Shown here in pieces: positions 43,877 to 52,096 of a stretch of 64,000 nt of DNA (position 1 is its first letter; each line of letters begins with the position of its first letter). Under the pieces are notes generated by a model. That model was not told where the DNA came from, did no database searches, and was given only the letters and a program-made list of their open reading frames with translations. The DNA comes from Mesobacillus boroniphilus (GTDB taxonomy: Bacteria; Bacillota; Bacilli; Bacillales; Cytobacillaceae): assembly GCF_018424685.1 (NCBI RefSeq), contig NZ_QTKX01000001.1, positions 744,001 through 808,000 of the forward strand. Direction: 5' to 3'. The position numbers and the translations under genes were made by a program.

Positions 43877-44281
43877 ATGGGCGGAAGTGAAATTCGCCGG
43901 AATATGCCACTCTTTAGCATCGGGATTGTCATGCAGCTGACAGACTTAACCGCAAGGCAGATTCGGTACTATGAAGAGCATGAATTGATTTCTCCGGCAA
44001 GAACAGAGGGCAATAAACGACTCTTTTCCTTAAATGATATTGACAAGCTCCTCGAGATCAAAGACTTGATCGACCAGGGAGTCAACATGGCAGGCATCAA
44101 GAAGATTTTCAATGTACAACAGCAAGCAGACATAAGTGCTGCTGAGAAAAAACAAGCTGAAAAAACGAGAGGAGATCTTTCCGATGCAGATTTGAGAAAA
44201 TTACTTCGTAAAGAGCTTCTCCAGGCAGGTCGCTTCAACCGGTCAACCGATCGCGGCGACATGTCGAGATTTTTTCACTAA
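43877..44281 (+). CDS. glnR: Nitrogen regulator GlnR (MerR family)
   Basis: 134-residue MerR-type repressor of glutamine synthetase and other nitrogen genes, activated by feedback-inhibited GlnA. The N-terminal HTH ([28 protein letters not shown] region) is followed by a short helical dimerisation part and a C-terminal tail ([20 protein letters not shown]) involved in GlnA sensing. ATG follows AAGGAGGAG. It is autoregulated through the two operators upstream and lies 58 bp before glnA. Confidence 0.97.
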   Translation: MGGSEIRRNMPLFSIGIVMQLTDLTARQIRYYEEHELISPARTEGNKRLFSLNDIDKLLEIKDLIDQGVNMAGIKKIFNVQQQADISAAEKKQAEKTRGDLSDADLRKLLRKELLQAGRFNRSTDRGDMSRFFH

Positions 44282-44339
44282 GACTTCACGAGACTATCAA
44301 TTAATTAAAAATGTTTAAAATTTTAGGAGGAAATTCAGG

Positions 44340-45680
44340 ATGGCAAAAAAGTTCACTAAAGAAGACATTATCCGCTTATCAAAAGAAGAAAATGTAAAAT
44401 TCATTCGTCTGCAGTTCACTGACATTTTAGGAACAATCAAGAACGTTGAAATTCCAATCAGCCAGCTTGAAAAAGCGCTTGATAATAAAATGATGTTCGA
44501 CGGATCTTCAATTGAAGGCTTCGTTCGTATCGAAGAATCTGATATGTACCTGATCCCTGATTTGGACACATGGGTAATCTTCCCTTGGACAGCTGAAAAA
44601 GGAAAGGTTGCACGTTTGATCTGTGATATTAATAATGCTGATGGCACACCATTTGCTGGTGACCCGCGTGGTAACCTGAAGCGTGTCCTAAAGGAAATGG
44701 AAGAGCTAGGCTTCACCAACTTCAACCTTGGACCAGAACCGGAATTCTTCCTGTTCAAGCTGGATGTGAACGGGGAGCCAACACTTGAATTGAATGACAA
44801 CGGTGGTTATTTCGACCTTGCGCCAACAGACCTTGGTGAAAACTGCCGACGCGATATCGTGCTTGAACTTGAGGAAATGGGCTTCGAAATCGAAGCATCC
44901 CACCACGAGGTTGCTCCTGGACAGCACGAAATCGACTTCAAATATGCTGATGCTTTGACAGCTTGTGACCAAATCCAGACTTTCAAGCTTGTTGTAAAAA
45001 CTATTGCACGTAAGCACGGCTTGCACGCTACATTCATGCCGAAGCCTCTGTTCGGTGTTAACGGCTCAGGAATGCACTGCAACATGTCATTGTTCCGCAA
45101 CGGTGAGAACTCATTCTATGATCCATCCGATAAGAAACTTGAGCTAAGCGAAACTGCATACCAGTTCATCGCTGGAACGCTTAAGCACGCATCTGGATTT
45201 ACAGCTGTAACAAACCCAACTGTAAACTCTTATAAGCGTCTAGTACCTGGCTATGAAGCACCTTGCTACGTTGCTTGGTCTGCAAAGAACCGTTCACCAT
45301 TGATCCGTATCCCTGCATCACGTGGCATGAGCACGCGTGTTGAAGTCCGCAGCGTAGACCCTGCAGCGAACCCATACCTTGCAATGGCAGTATTGCTTGC
45401 AGCAGGTCTTGACGGAATCAAGAATAAATTGACTCCTCCTGCATCAGTAGACCGCAACATCTACGTGATGAACAAGGAAGAGCGTGTTGAAGAAGGAATC
45501 GATGATCTGCCACCAACATTGGCAGCAGCTCTGGACCAGCTGAAAAAGAGCGAAGTAATCAGCGCGGCACTAGGCGATCACATCCTTGAACACTTCATCG
45601 AAGCAAAAGAAATCGAATGGGATATGTTCCGCACTCAAGTTCATCCATGGGAACGCGAACAGTATATGAGCATGTATTAA
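44340..45680 (+). CDS. glnA: Type I glutamine synthetase
   Basis: 446-residue GSI-alpha dodecameric enzyme making glutamine from glutamate, ammonia and ATP. Signatures: [43 protein letters not shown] and [13 protein letters not shown]. No adenylylation-type C-terminal insertion is seen, as expected for Bacillus. Arg in IPASRG and the C-terminal [12 protein letters not shown] are family-typical; feedback-inhibited enzyme also controls GlnR and TnrA. ATG follows AGGAGG. Confidence 0.99.
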   Translation: MAKKFTKEDIIRLSKEENVKFIRLQFTDILGTIKNVEIPISQLEKALDNKMMFDGSSIEGFVRIEESDMYLIPDLDTWVIFPWTAEKGKVARLICDINNADGTPFAGDPRGNLKRVLKEMEELGFTNFNLGPEPEFFLFKLDVNGEPTLELNDNGGYFDLAPTDLGENCRRDIVLELEEMGFEIEASHHEVAPGQHEIDFKYADALTACDQIQTFKLVVKTIARKHGLHATFMPKPLFGVNGSGMHCNMSLFRNGENSFYDPSDKKLELSETAYQFIAGTLKHASGFTAVTNPTVNSYKRLVPGYEAPCYVAWSAKNRSPLIRIPASRGMSTRVEVRSVDPAANPYLAMAVLLAAGLDGIKNKLTPPASVDRNIYVMNKEERVEEGIDDLPPTLAAALDQLKKSEVISAALGDHILEHFIEAKEIEWDMFRTQVHPWEREQYMSMY

Positions 45681-45694
45681 TTGAAAAGAAATGG

Positions 45695-45722
45695 CCTCTT
45701 GATCCTATCAAGGGGTCTTTTT
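45695..45722 (+). terminator. glnRA terminator
   Basis: CCTCTTGAT (45695-45703) pairs with ATCAAGGGG (45707-45715; one G-U pair), followed by TCTTTTTT. Confidence 0.82.
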
Positions 45723-45791
45723 TATGGGTGAAGAGTGAAAGCCAGGAAGAAATCACTGGATTAAAGTTAATTCAGCCTGTTTCATCCTTTT

Positions 45792-45916
45792 ATCACTACG
45801 AACGATTACATTATCATTCTTAAATGGTCGATCATCACTACACTTTTATGTTAATCACTTCGATCTTGACCATCATCACTACGAAATCCACGTTAATCAC
45901 TACTTTTCCCATCCTC
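45792..45916 (-). repeat. Tandem array of six ~21-bp degenerate repeats
   Basis: On the plus strand ATCACTAC or variants start at 45792, 45813 (ATCATTCT), 45834, 45854, 45875 and 45896, i.e. 21, 21, 20, 21, 21 bp apart. Read on the minus strand a unit is GTAGTGATTAACGTGGATTT, close to GAGAGATTAACAACAATTTC of the 5446-5556 array. It lies 70 bp beyond the glnRA terminator. With the paaK promoter region it fills the 45681-46075 gap. Confidence 0.72.
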
Positions 45917-45960
45917 TGGCAAAATTTCATCAATAAAAATTAAAATTTTCAGAAAAATAA

Positions 45961-46040
45961 TTGACTTTTTCCTATATACACGGTATCTTTGTTTTAAAAT
46001 ATATAACACAAATATTGTGTTACGGTAATTTAACGTTATA
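45961..46040 (+). promoter_or_regulatory. paaK promoter with two candidate operators
   Basis: TTGACT (45961-45966), 17 bp, TATCTT (45984-45989). Downstream, TAACACAA-ATA-TTGTGTTA (46004-46022) is a perfect 8-bp-arm inverted repeat. TACGGTAATTTAACGTTATA (46021-46040), read on the minus strand, resembles sequences before paaX (56708) and the ABC importer (61477). Both lie after the start point, fitting repression, probably by PaaX. Confidence 0.5.
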
Positions 46041-46075
46041 TAACTAAAATTTTATGTATTGTGGGGGGCGAAATC

Positions 46076-47401
46076 TTGATTTTACATGAAATTGAAACAA
46101 AGAGCCGCGAGTACATTGAAGAACTCCAGCTTCAAAGGCTTAAGGTCGTTGTTGAAAAAGTCGCTCAGAGGGTGCCGTTATACCGTGAGAAATTCGAGAA
46201 AACCAATTTTTCTCCTGAAATGCTCATTAGTCTGGCTGACTTGGAAGCGCTTCCTTTTACAGAGAAGCAGGATCTTCGTGACAATTATCCATTTGGATTA
46301 TTCGCAGTTCCTCAAAGTGATCTGGTCAGGGTCCATGCTTCATCTGGAACAAGCGGCAAACCGACAGTCGTAGGCTACACGCAAAATGATATCGAGATGT
46401 GGGGAGAGATTGTTGCAAGAGCGATCGCCCTAGCTGGAGGAGAACCGGGCAAGTTCCTCCATAATGCTTATGGTTACGGACTTTTTACCGGCGGACTGGG
46501 GCTCCATTATGGAAGTGAAAAGCTTGGGATGGTAACTGTTCCGGTATCTGGCGGTAATACCCAGAGGCAAATTATGTTGATCGAAGATTTTAAGCCTGAA
46601 GTCATTTGCGGCACTCCTTCTTACATTTTGAATATCGCTGAAACGATGGAGGAAATGGGTAAGGACCCTCGTCAAACCTCATTGAAATACGGGATTTTCG
46701 GTGCAGAACCATGGTCTGAAGAAATGAGGAAGACGCTAGAGGAGAAATTCAATATCAAAGCATGCGATATTTACGGCCTGAGCGAAGTAATCGGACCGGG
46801 AGTTGCTAATGAATGTCACGAAGCACAAGCGGGACTGCATGTTGCCGAAGACCATTTCTATGTCGAAGTAATCGATCCGGAAACAATGAAGCCGGTTCCT
46901 GATGGGGAAGAAGGGGAGCTCGTCTTCACTAGCCTTACGAAGGAAGCATTTCCGGTCATTCGCTACAGGACAGGGGATATTGCTTCATTGACGAGGGAGA
47001 AATGTAGCTGTGGGCGGACAACAGTGAGAATGTCGCGCGTCAAGGGCAGGATCGATGACATGCTGATCATCAACGGAGTCAACGTTTTTCCGTCACAGAT
47101 TGAACACTGCCTGTTGGCAGTTCCTGAGCTTGCACCACATTATCAAATTCAAATTTTACAGAAACGAACGTTAAAGGTACTTGAGCTGCATGTTGAGATG
47201 AAAGAGGAATACTTTACGATGATCGGTGAGGATCCGATTTCTGATTCTGTATACCAGCTTGAAAAAGGAATTCAATCATTGCTAAAGAGCCAATGCCTGA
47301 TTTCGATGGAGGTGCGTGTACACCGACCGAAGACTATTCCGCGCTCCGAAGGGAAAGCAGTACGGATTATCGATAAAACTAAGGAACCAATTGGATCCTA
47401 A
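46076..47401 (+). CDS. paaK: Phenylacetate--CoA ligase
   Basis: 441-residue adenylate-forming ligase that activates phenylacetate to phenylacetyl-CoA, first step of aerobic hybrid degradation. AMP-binding loop HASSGTSGKPTVVGYT, YGLSEVIGPGVANEC, RYRTGDIASL and the C-terminal RVKGRIDDMLIINGVNVFPS are present. The frame opens at GTG 46061, but TTG 46076 after the GGGGGGC stretch is the more likely start. First gene of the paa cluster, 20 bp before paaA. Confidence 0.95.
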   Translation: MILHEIETKSREYIEELQLQRLKVVVEKVAQRVPLYREKFEKTNFSPEMLISLADLEALPFTEKQDLRDNYPFGLFAVPQSDLVRVHASSGTSGKPTVVGYTQNDIEMWGEIVARAIALAGGEPGKFLHNAYGYGLFTGGLGLHYGSEKLGMVTVPVSGGNTQRQIMLIEDFKPEVICGTPSYILNIAETMEEMGKDPRQTSLKYGIFGAEPWSEEMRKTLEEKFNIKACDIYGLSEVIGPGVANECHEAQAGLHVAEDHFYVEVIDPETMKPVPDGEEGELVFTSLTKEAFPVIRYRTGDIASLTREKCSCGRTTVRMSRVKGRIDDMLIINGVNVFPSQIEHCLLAVPELAPHYQIQILQKRTLKVLELHVEMKEEYFTMIGEDPISDSVYQLEKGIQSLLKSQCLISMEVRVHRPKTIPRSEGKAVRIIDKTKEPIGS

Positions 47402-47421
47402 ACATAAGGAGGTAAGGCAGC

Positions 47422-48381
47422 ATGGAAAATACATTGTCCTTCGATCAACTGACTGAAGAAGCTAAATACGAGCACTTCATGAAGCGGATTGAAGCTGGTG
47501 AGAAGATTGAGGCAGATGACTGGATGCCGGAGGACTATCGGGTGACACTGATCAAGCTGATTTCGATGCACGGCATCAGTGAAATAATGGGCGCCCTGCC
47601 AGAAAAGGAGTGGGTTCCAAAAGCCCCTTCGCTGAGAAGGAAGCTAGGTATCATGGCAAAGGTCCAGGATGAAATGGGGCACGGGCAGTTGCTGTTAAGG
47701 GTAGCAGAGGATTTGATGAAGCCTCTTGGGAAATCAAGAGAGAATATCATTCAGGATCTTCTATCTGGTGATCTGAAATTCCACAACGTCTTCCATATGG
47801 AGGCGAAAACATGGGGGGACGCTGGATTGATTGGCTGGCTCGTTGACGGAGCTGCCATTATCACACAGACGAATATGCTTGATGCCTCATATGGACCATA
47901 CGCAAGAGCATTGAAACGCATCTGTGCTGAGGAAGTTTTCCACGCCCAGCACGGTGAGGCCATTATCATGGCGCTTGCAGAGGGAACGGAAGAGCAAAAA
48001 GCGATGATCCAGGACTCGCTTGACCGCTGGTGGGAGGCGCTGTTGATGTTCTTTGGACCGGGGGATGCCTCGACAACAGGAGCCTCCAAGCAGGACACGA
48101 CGATTAAATACAATATCAGGACAAAAACAAATGAGGAGCTGCGCCAGGACTTTTTCACGAAATATATCCCTAGGGTTTTATCGCTTGGCTTGAAGCTGCC
48201 GGATGAAACAATGCATTTTGACAAGGAAACTGGCATGTGGCAATACAAGCAGCCTGACTGGAGCAAATTTAAGCAAATCATCAAGAACAATGGACCCAAA
48301 TCCCGTGAGCGCCTGAGATTGAGAGAGATTTCCTACACCAACAACAAGTGGGTCATTGACGCATTGAGCGTAAAAAAATAA
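47422..48381 (+). CDS. paaA: Phenylacetyl-CoA epoxidase catalytic subunit PaaA
   Basis: 319-residue ferritin-like di-iron subunit of ring 1,2-phenylacetyl-CoA epoxidase. The di-iron site residues lie in KVQDEMGHGQLLLR and AEEVFHAQHGEA (ExxH motifs), and WKTWGD-type FHMEAKTWGDAGLIGWL is diagnostic. ATG follows AAGGAGG. It forms the AC heterodimer core with PaaC; PaaB bridges it. Confidence 0.97.
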   Translation: MENTLSFDQLTEEAKYEHFMKRIEAGEKIEADDWMPEDYRVTLIKLISMHGISEIMGALPEKEWVPKAPSLRRKLGIMAKVQDEMGHGQLLLRVAEDLMKPLGKSRENIIQDLLSGDLKFHNVFHMEAKTWGDAGLIGWLVDGAAIITQTNMLDASYGPYARALKRICAEEVFHAQHGEAIIMALAEGTEEQKAMIQDSLDRWWEALLMFFGPGDASTTGASKQDTTIKYNIRTKTNEELRQDFFTKYIPRVLSLGLKLPDETMHFDKETGMWQYKQPDWSKFKQIIKNNGPKSRERLRLREISYTNNKWVIDALSVKK

Positions 48382-48438
48382 AAGATACAAGTGGCAGGTC
48401 ATCTCGCCCTGATACTTTAAAGGAAAGGAGAGAAAGTC

Positions 48439-48786
48439 ATGTCTGGGAATGGATTTTACCAGGAATTTGAGGTATTCAGCAAACGGACAGATACTTCACC
48501 GATGCAGTACCAGTTTTCATTGCTGGCTCCGAACCATGAGCTTGCACTTATAATGGCTCAGGAAAACTTCATGCGCCGGGAACCGGTTGCCGATATATGG
48601 GTCGTCAAGCGCGACGATGTCAGAAAGATGTCTTTGGAAGAGCGCCAGACTTTGCAAAGACTGGACAACAAGGATTATCGCAACACGAAGGGTTACGGCT
48701 ATTTGAAGAAGAAATGGCGCCATTATGAGCAGGAAATGCTCGATGAAAAAGAGATTTTATCTTGGGGAGGGAAGCAGGAGAGATGA
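48439..48786 (+). CDS. paaB: Phenylacetyl-CoA epoxidase structural subunit PaaB
   Basis: 115-residue small subunit bridging PaaAC dimers. YQEFEVFSKRTDTSPMQYQF, ALIMAQENFMRREPVADIWV and the KWRHYEQEM C-terminus fit the family. ATG follows AAAGGAGAG. Its TGA overlaps the paaC ATG (ATGA at 48783), indicating coupling. Confidence 0.95.
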   Translation: MSGNGFYQEFEVFSKRTDTSPMQYQFSLLAPNHELALIMAQENFMRREPVADIWVVKRDDVRKMSLEERQTLQRLDNKDYRNTKGYGYLKKKWRHYEQEMLDEKEILSWGGKQER

Positions 48787-49601
48787 GATATGGACTTGAG
48801 GACGCTTTGAAAAATGAAGCATATCGCACTGCCGTCACTGAGCTCCTGTTCCAGCTTGCAGATGATGATTTCATTCTCGCATATCGCGGATCAGAGTGGC
48901 TTGGGCTCGCACCTCATATTGAAGAGGATGTTGCGTTCTCGTCGATCAGCCAGGATACGATGGGCCATGCCGCGATGTACTACCAGCTCCTTCACGACCT
49001 GGGCGCCGGTGATTCTGATGAGCTTGCACATGCCAGGCCGGCAGGAGAGCGGAAGAATGCGATCTTACTGGAGAAGGTGAACGGCCCGGGAACGTATTTG
49101 ACGGAGCCGCATTATGATTGGGCTTTTGCCGTAGTGAGAAACTATTTTTACGCCCAGGCTAAGAAAGTAAAGATTGAATCACTGAAGAATTCATCATACC
49201 AGCCATTGGCCGAGGCGGCTGTTAAAGTGAATATGGAACTTTACTACCATCTGCTTCACTGGAAAACCTGGTTCTCACAGCTTGTGAGTGCTGGCGGAGA
49301 AGCAAGGACGAGAATGGAAGCTGCGATTGAAAATGCTTACGTTGAACTCGGAGGATTGTTTACTTTTGGGGATAAGGGAAATGAATTCACAAATCATAAT
49401 TTGATAGATTCAGAGGAAGCTTTGCGAACAAGATGGGTACAAATGATGTCCCCGGTATTTGCATCCCTGAGCCTTGAGCTGCCAGAAAAATTTGGCATGA
49501 AGAGCGGAAATGGACGAAATGGCGAACATACATCTGATTTGCAGACTGCCCTTGATACATTAGGCGAGGTCTATAACTTCGATCCGGCAGCGAGCTGGTG
49601 A
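48783..49601 (+). CDS. paaC: Phenylacetyl-CoA epoxidase structural subunit PaaC
   Basis: 272-residue ferritin-like partner of PaaA. LLFQLADDDFILAYRGSEWL, EEDVAFSSISQDTMGHAAMY and AVVRNYFYAQAKKVK are typical. The frame is open back to TTG 48762, but ATG 48783 follows CAGGAGAG and overlaps the paaB stop by four bases, the standard arrangement. It completes the AABBCC-type oxygenase. Confidence 0.95.
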   Translation: MRYGLEDALKNEAYRTAVTELLFQLADDDFILAYRGSEWLGLAPHIEEDVAFSSISQDTMGHAAMYYQLLHDLGAGDSDELAHARPAGERKNAILLEKVNGPGTYLTEPHYDWAFAVVRNYFYAQAKKVKIESLKNSSYQPLAEAAVKVNMELYYHLLHWKTWFSQLVSAGGEARTRMEAAIENAYVELGGLFTFGDKGNEFTNHNLIDSEEALRTRWVQMMSPVFASLSLELPEKFGMKSGNGRNGEHTSDLQTALDTLGEVYNFDPAASW

Positions 49602-49607
49602 TGCTTG

Positions 49608-50090
49608 ATGCTGAGAGATAAAATCATCGAAGCCCTGCAAACTGTTAAAGACCCTGAGATCGACAGTGTATCGATTATTGAACTCGGCATGCTTGATGAA
49701 CTCGAAATCCATCCGGATGGAGTCTTGATCAAGCTATTGCCGACCTTCATGGGCTGCCCAGCGCTGGATATCATCAAAAACAATGTTGTCAAGGCAGTAT
49801 CATCCATTGACGAAGTTGAAAAAGTCGATGTGAAATTCATCTTCCATCCGCCATGGACGTCAGATCGGGTAACTGAATTGGGCAGGGAAAAGCTGAAGGA
49901 ATTCGGGATCGCCCCACCGCCAAGGCATATTGCTGAAACTGGCGAGTGGCAGGCGGATTGCCCATACTGCGGCTCCACGTATACGACGATGGAGAACCTT
50001 TTTGGACCCACTGCGTGCCGAAGCATTCTATACTGCAAGGCCTGCAAAAATCCATTCGAGGCAATGAAACCGGTATCAACCTTGATGTGA
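49608..50090 (+). CDS. paaD: PaaD Fe-S assembly factor (MIP18 family plus zinc ribbon)
   Basis: 160 residues. An N-terminal MIP18/DUF59 domain (ALQTVKDPEIDSVSIIELGM ... LLPTFMGCPALDIIKN) is followed by a C-terminal zinc-ribbon (ADCPYCGSTYTTM ... ILYCKACKNPFEAM). PaaD is needed for the Fe-S containing reductase of the epoxidase in other bacteria. The start could be TTG 49605 or ATG 49608, with only a weak SD. Notable because its usual client PaaE is not encoded next to it. Confidence 0.92.
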   Translation: MLRDKIIEALQTVKDPEIDSVSIIELGMLDELEIHPDGVLIKLLPTFMGCPALDIIKNNVVKAVSSIDEVEKVDVKFIFHPPWTSDRVTELGREKLKEFGIAPPPRHIAETGEWQADCPYCGSTYTTMENLFGPTACRSILYCKACKNPFEAMKPVSTLM

Positions 50091-50191
50091 CTAATTATTT
50101 TTCTTAGACATATCAATTGATTAATAGCTTCACGATACAAAGCATATATTCTATTTGGCAACAAATCTATCTACTAAGGGAGAGATTTTTA

Positions 50192-50500
50192 ATGGTAAAA
50201 CTAATCGCAATTTACAAGCATCCACAGGACAAAGAGGCATTTGACAAGCACTATTTTGAAACGCATGCTCCACTTACAGCGAAAATTCCAGGACTTCGCA
50301 AAATGGAAGTGACACGCATCGTCGGGAGCCCAATGGGTGGAGAAGGCAAATATTATTTAATGTGCGAAATGTACTATGACGATCATGAAGCATTAAAAGC
50401 TGGGATGAAATCTGCTGAAGGTAAAGCTTCTGGGAAGGATGTTATGAGCTTTGCAGGTGATCTGGTCACGATGATGATCGGTGAAGAAGTGAATGAATAA
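50192..50500 (+). CDS. EthD family protein in the paa cluster
   Basis: 102 residues of the EthD dimeric alpha-beta-barrel family (VKLIAIYKHPQDKEAFDKHY, FETHAPLTAKIPGLRKMEV). EthD proteins accompany degradative oxygenase systems, but their chemistry is poorly defined. The frame is open to 50117, but ATG 50192 follows AAGGGAGAG and gives the family start. It sits where paaE is found in proteobacterial clusters and overlaps the next gene by 8 bp, so it is part of the operon. A role in handling a reactive paa intermediate is speculation. Confidence 0.85.
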   Translation: MVKLIAIYKHPQDKEAFDKHYFETHAPLTAKIPGLRKMEVTRIVGSPMGGEGKYYLMCEMYYDDHEALKAGMKSAEGKASGKDVMSFAGDLVTMMIGEEVNE

Positions 50501-51272
50501 AAACTATGAAATGATTGAAACAACTGTAAAAGGTCAAATTGGATTAATCGAGCTAAATCGCCCGAAGGTCCTGAATGCCCTGAACAGACAAATGGTTTCT
50601 GAGGTGCTATCCGCTATGGAAGCATATGACCAGGACGCTGACATTAAAGTGATTGTCCTCGCAGGCAAGGGCCGGGCGTTTGCTGCAGGCGCGGATATCG
50701 ATGAAATGATGGACGCGGACGCGATCTCAATGGAAACGTTGAACCAGTTCACTGATTGGGACCGACTTGCCTGGATCAAGAAGCCGGTTATCGGGGCGGT
50801 GCATGGATTTGCCTTGGGCGGTGCATTTGAACTGGCGCTATGCTGCGATATGCTGTTCGCTGCCGAAAATGCGGAATTCGGGTTCCCAGAAGTCAATCTT
50901 GGCGTCATGCCGGGAGCAGGCGGTACGCAGAGGCTGACAAAGCTCGTCGGCAAAACGAAGGCGATGGAATGGATCCTCAGCGGCAAGCGCATCTCTGCAA
51001 AAGAAGCCCTTCACTACGGGATCATCAATTCTACTTTTGCCGAGGAAGTACTAATGGAGGAAACGCTCAAATTCGCAGACACAATCGCGAGCCAGGCTCC
51101 GGTAGCAGTAAGGCTCATCAAGGAATCAGTTTTGAAAGCGGTTGATTATCCTTTATATGAAGGAATGCAATATGAGCGCAAGAATTTCTATATGCTTTTT
51201 GCGACAGAAGACCAGAAGGAAGGCATGAGGGCTTTCAAGGAGAAACGGAAGCCAGAATTTAAAGGGAAATAA
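50493..51272 (+). CDS. paaF: Enoyl-CoA hydratase, PaaF-like
   Basis: 259-residue crotonase-fold hydratase. CoA-binding and oxyanion segments FAAGADIDEM and HGFALGGAFELALCCDM, with the second catalytic glutamate in EFGFPEVNLGVMPGAGGTQR; both glutamates of true hydratases are present. Likely 2,3-dehydroadipyl-CoA hydratase. Gene assignment within three crotonase paralogues (also 51287, 55849) rests on order and motif. Confidence 0.82.
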   Translation: MNKNYEMIETTVKGQIGLIELNRPKVLNALNRQMVSEVLSAMEAYDQDADIKVIVLAGKGRAFAAGADIDEMMDADAISMETLNQFTDWDRLAWIKKPVIGAVHGFALGGAFELALCCDMLFAAENAEFGFPEVNLGVMPGAGGTQRLTKLVGKTKAMEWILSGKRISAKEALHYGIINSTFAEEVLMEETLKFADTIASQAPVAVRLIKESVLKAVDYPLYEGMQYERKNFYMLFATEDQKEGMRAFKEKRKPEFKGK

Positions 51273-51286
51273 GGGGGTACATAGCT

Positions 51287-52060
51287 GTGTTTGAAACCGT
51301 TTTATATGAAGTGCGGAATCAGGTAGCCTACATTACCCTGAACCGTCCTGATAAATTGAATGCCTTCACCGAGCAATTGAATAAGGAAATCCAGAGTGCG
51401 ATTAAGTCTGCTTCCCGCGACAAAGAGGTAAGAGCCTTGGTCATCACCGGCGCAGGGCGGGCCTTTTGTTCGGGAGAGGATTTGGCAGGAGTTTCAGAGG
51501 AAATGGACCATGGGGAGGTCCTTCGCAAACGCTATAATCCAATGCTGCTTGAACTTGACCGTTGTGAAAAGCCAGTGATTGCCGCTGTGAATGGAGTGGC
51601 GGCAGGAGCTGGTATGAGCCTTGCGCTTGCCTGTGATTTCCGGATCGCATCAGAGAAAGCGAGTTTTGTAGAAGCTTTCATCCATGTCGGTCTTGTGCCT
51701 GATGCCGGGAATCTGTATTATCTTCCACGAATTATTGGCCACGCGAAAGCGATGGAGCTTGCTGTGTTTGGGGAGAAAATACCTGCAGAAAAGGCAAAGG
51801 AACTTGGTCTAATTACGGAAGTCTACTCATTGGATAACTGGAACGAAAATGTCGCTGCATTTGCAGAAAGACTTGCCACTATGCCAACGAAGGCAATCGG
51901 ACTAATCAAGCGGAACCTGAAAGCCAGCTGGCATTCAAATTTCGAAGACTATCTGGAGAGAGATGCCCAGAGCCAGCGAATTGCCGGGCAGACTGCCGAC
52001 CATAAGGAAGGCGTTCAGGCTTTCATGGATAAAAGGAAACCGGTTTTCAAGGGGCAATAG
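51287..52060 (+). CDS. paaG: 1,2-epoxyphenylacetyl-CoA isomerase, PaaG-like
   Basis: 257-residue crotonase-fold protein. The oxyanion region CSGEDLAGV and VNGVAAGAGMSLALACDFRI lacks the first hydratase glutamate, and GLVPDAGNLYYLPR has the Asp of isomerase-type members, matching PaaG, which converts the epoxide to the oxepin-CoA. GTG start at 51287, 14 bp after the previous stop. Confidence 0.85.
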   Translation: MFETVLYEVRNQVAYITLNRPDKLNAFTEQLNKEIQSAIKSASRDKEVRALVITGAGRAFCSGEDLAGVSEEMDHGEVLRKRYNPMLLELDRCEKPVIAAVNGVAAGAGMSLALACDFRIASEKASFVEAFIHVGLVPDAGNLYYLPRIIGHAKAMELAVFGEKIPAEKAKELGLITEVYSLDNWNENVAAFAERLATMPTKAIGLIKRNLKASWHSNFEDYLERDAQSQRIAGQTADHKEGVQAFMDKRKPVFKGQ

Positions 52061-52096
52061 GCAAAAGAATCAATCTACTAAAAGGAGATGTTACGC

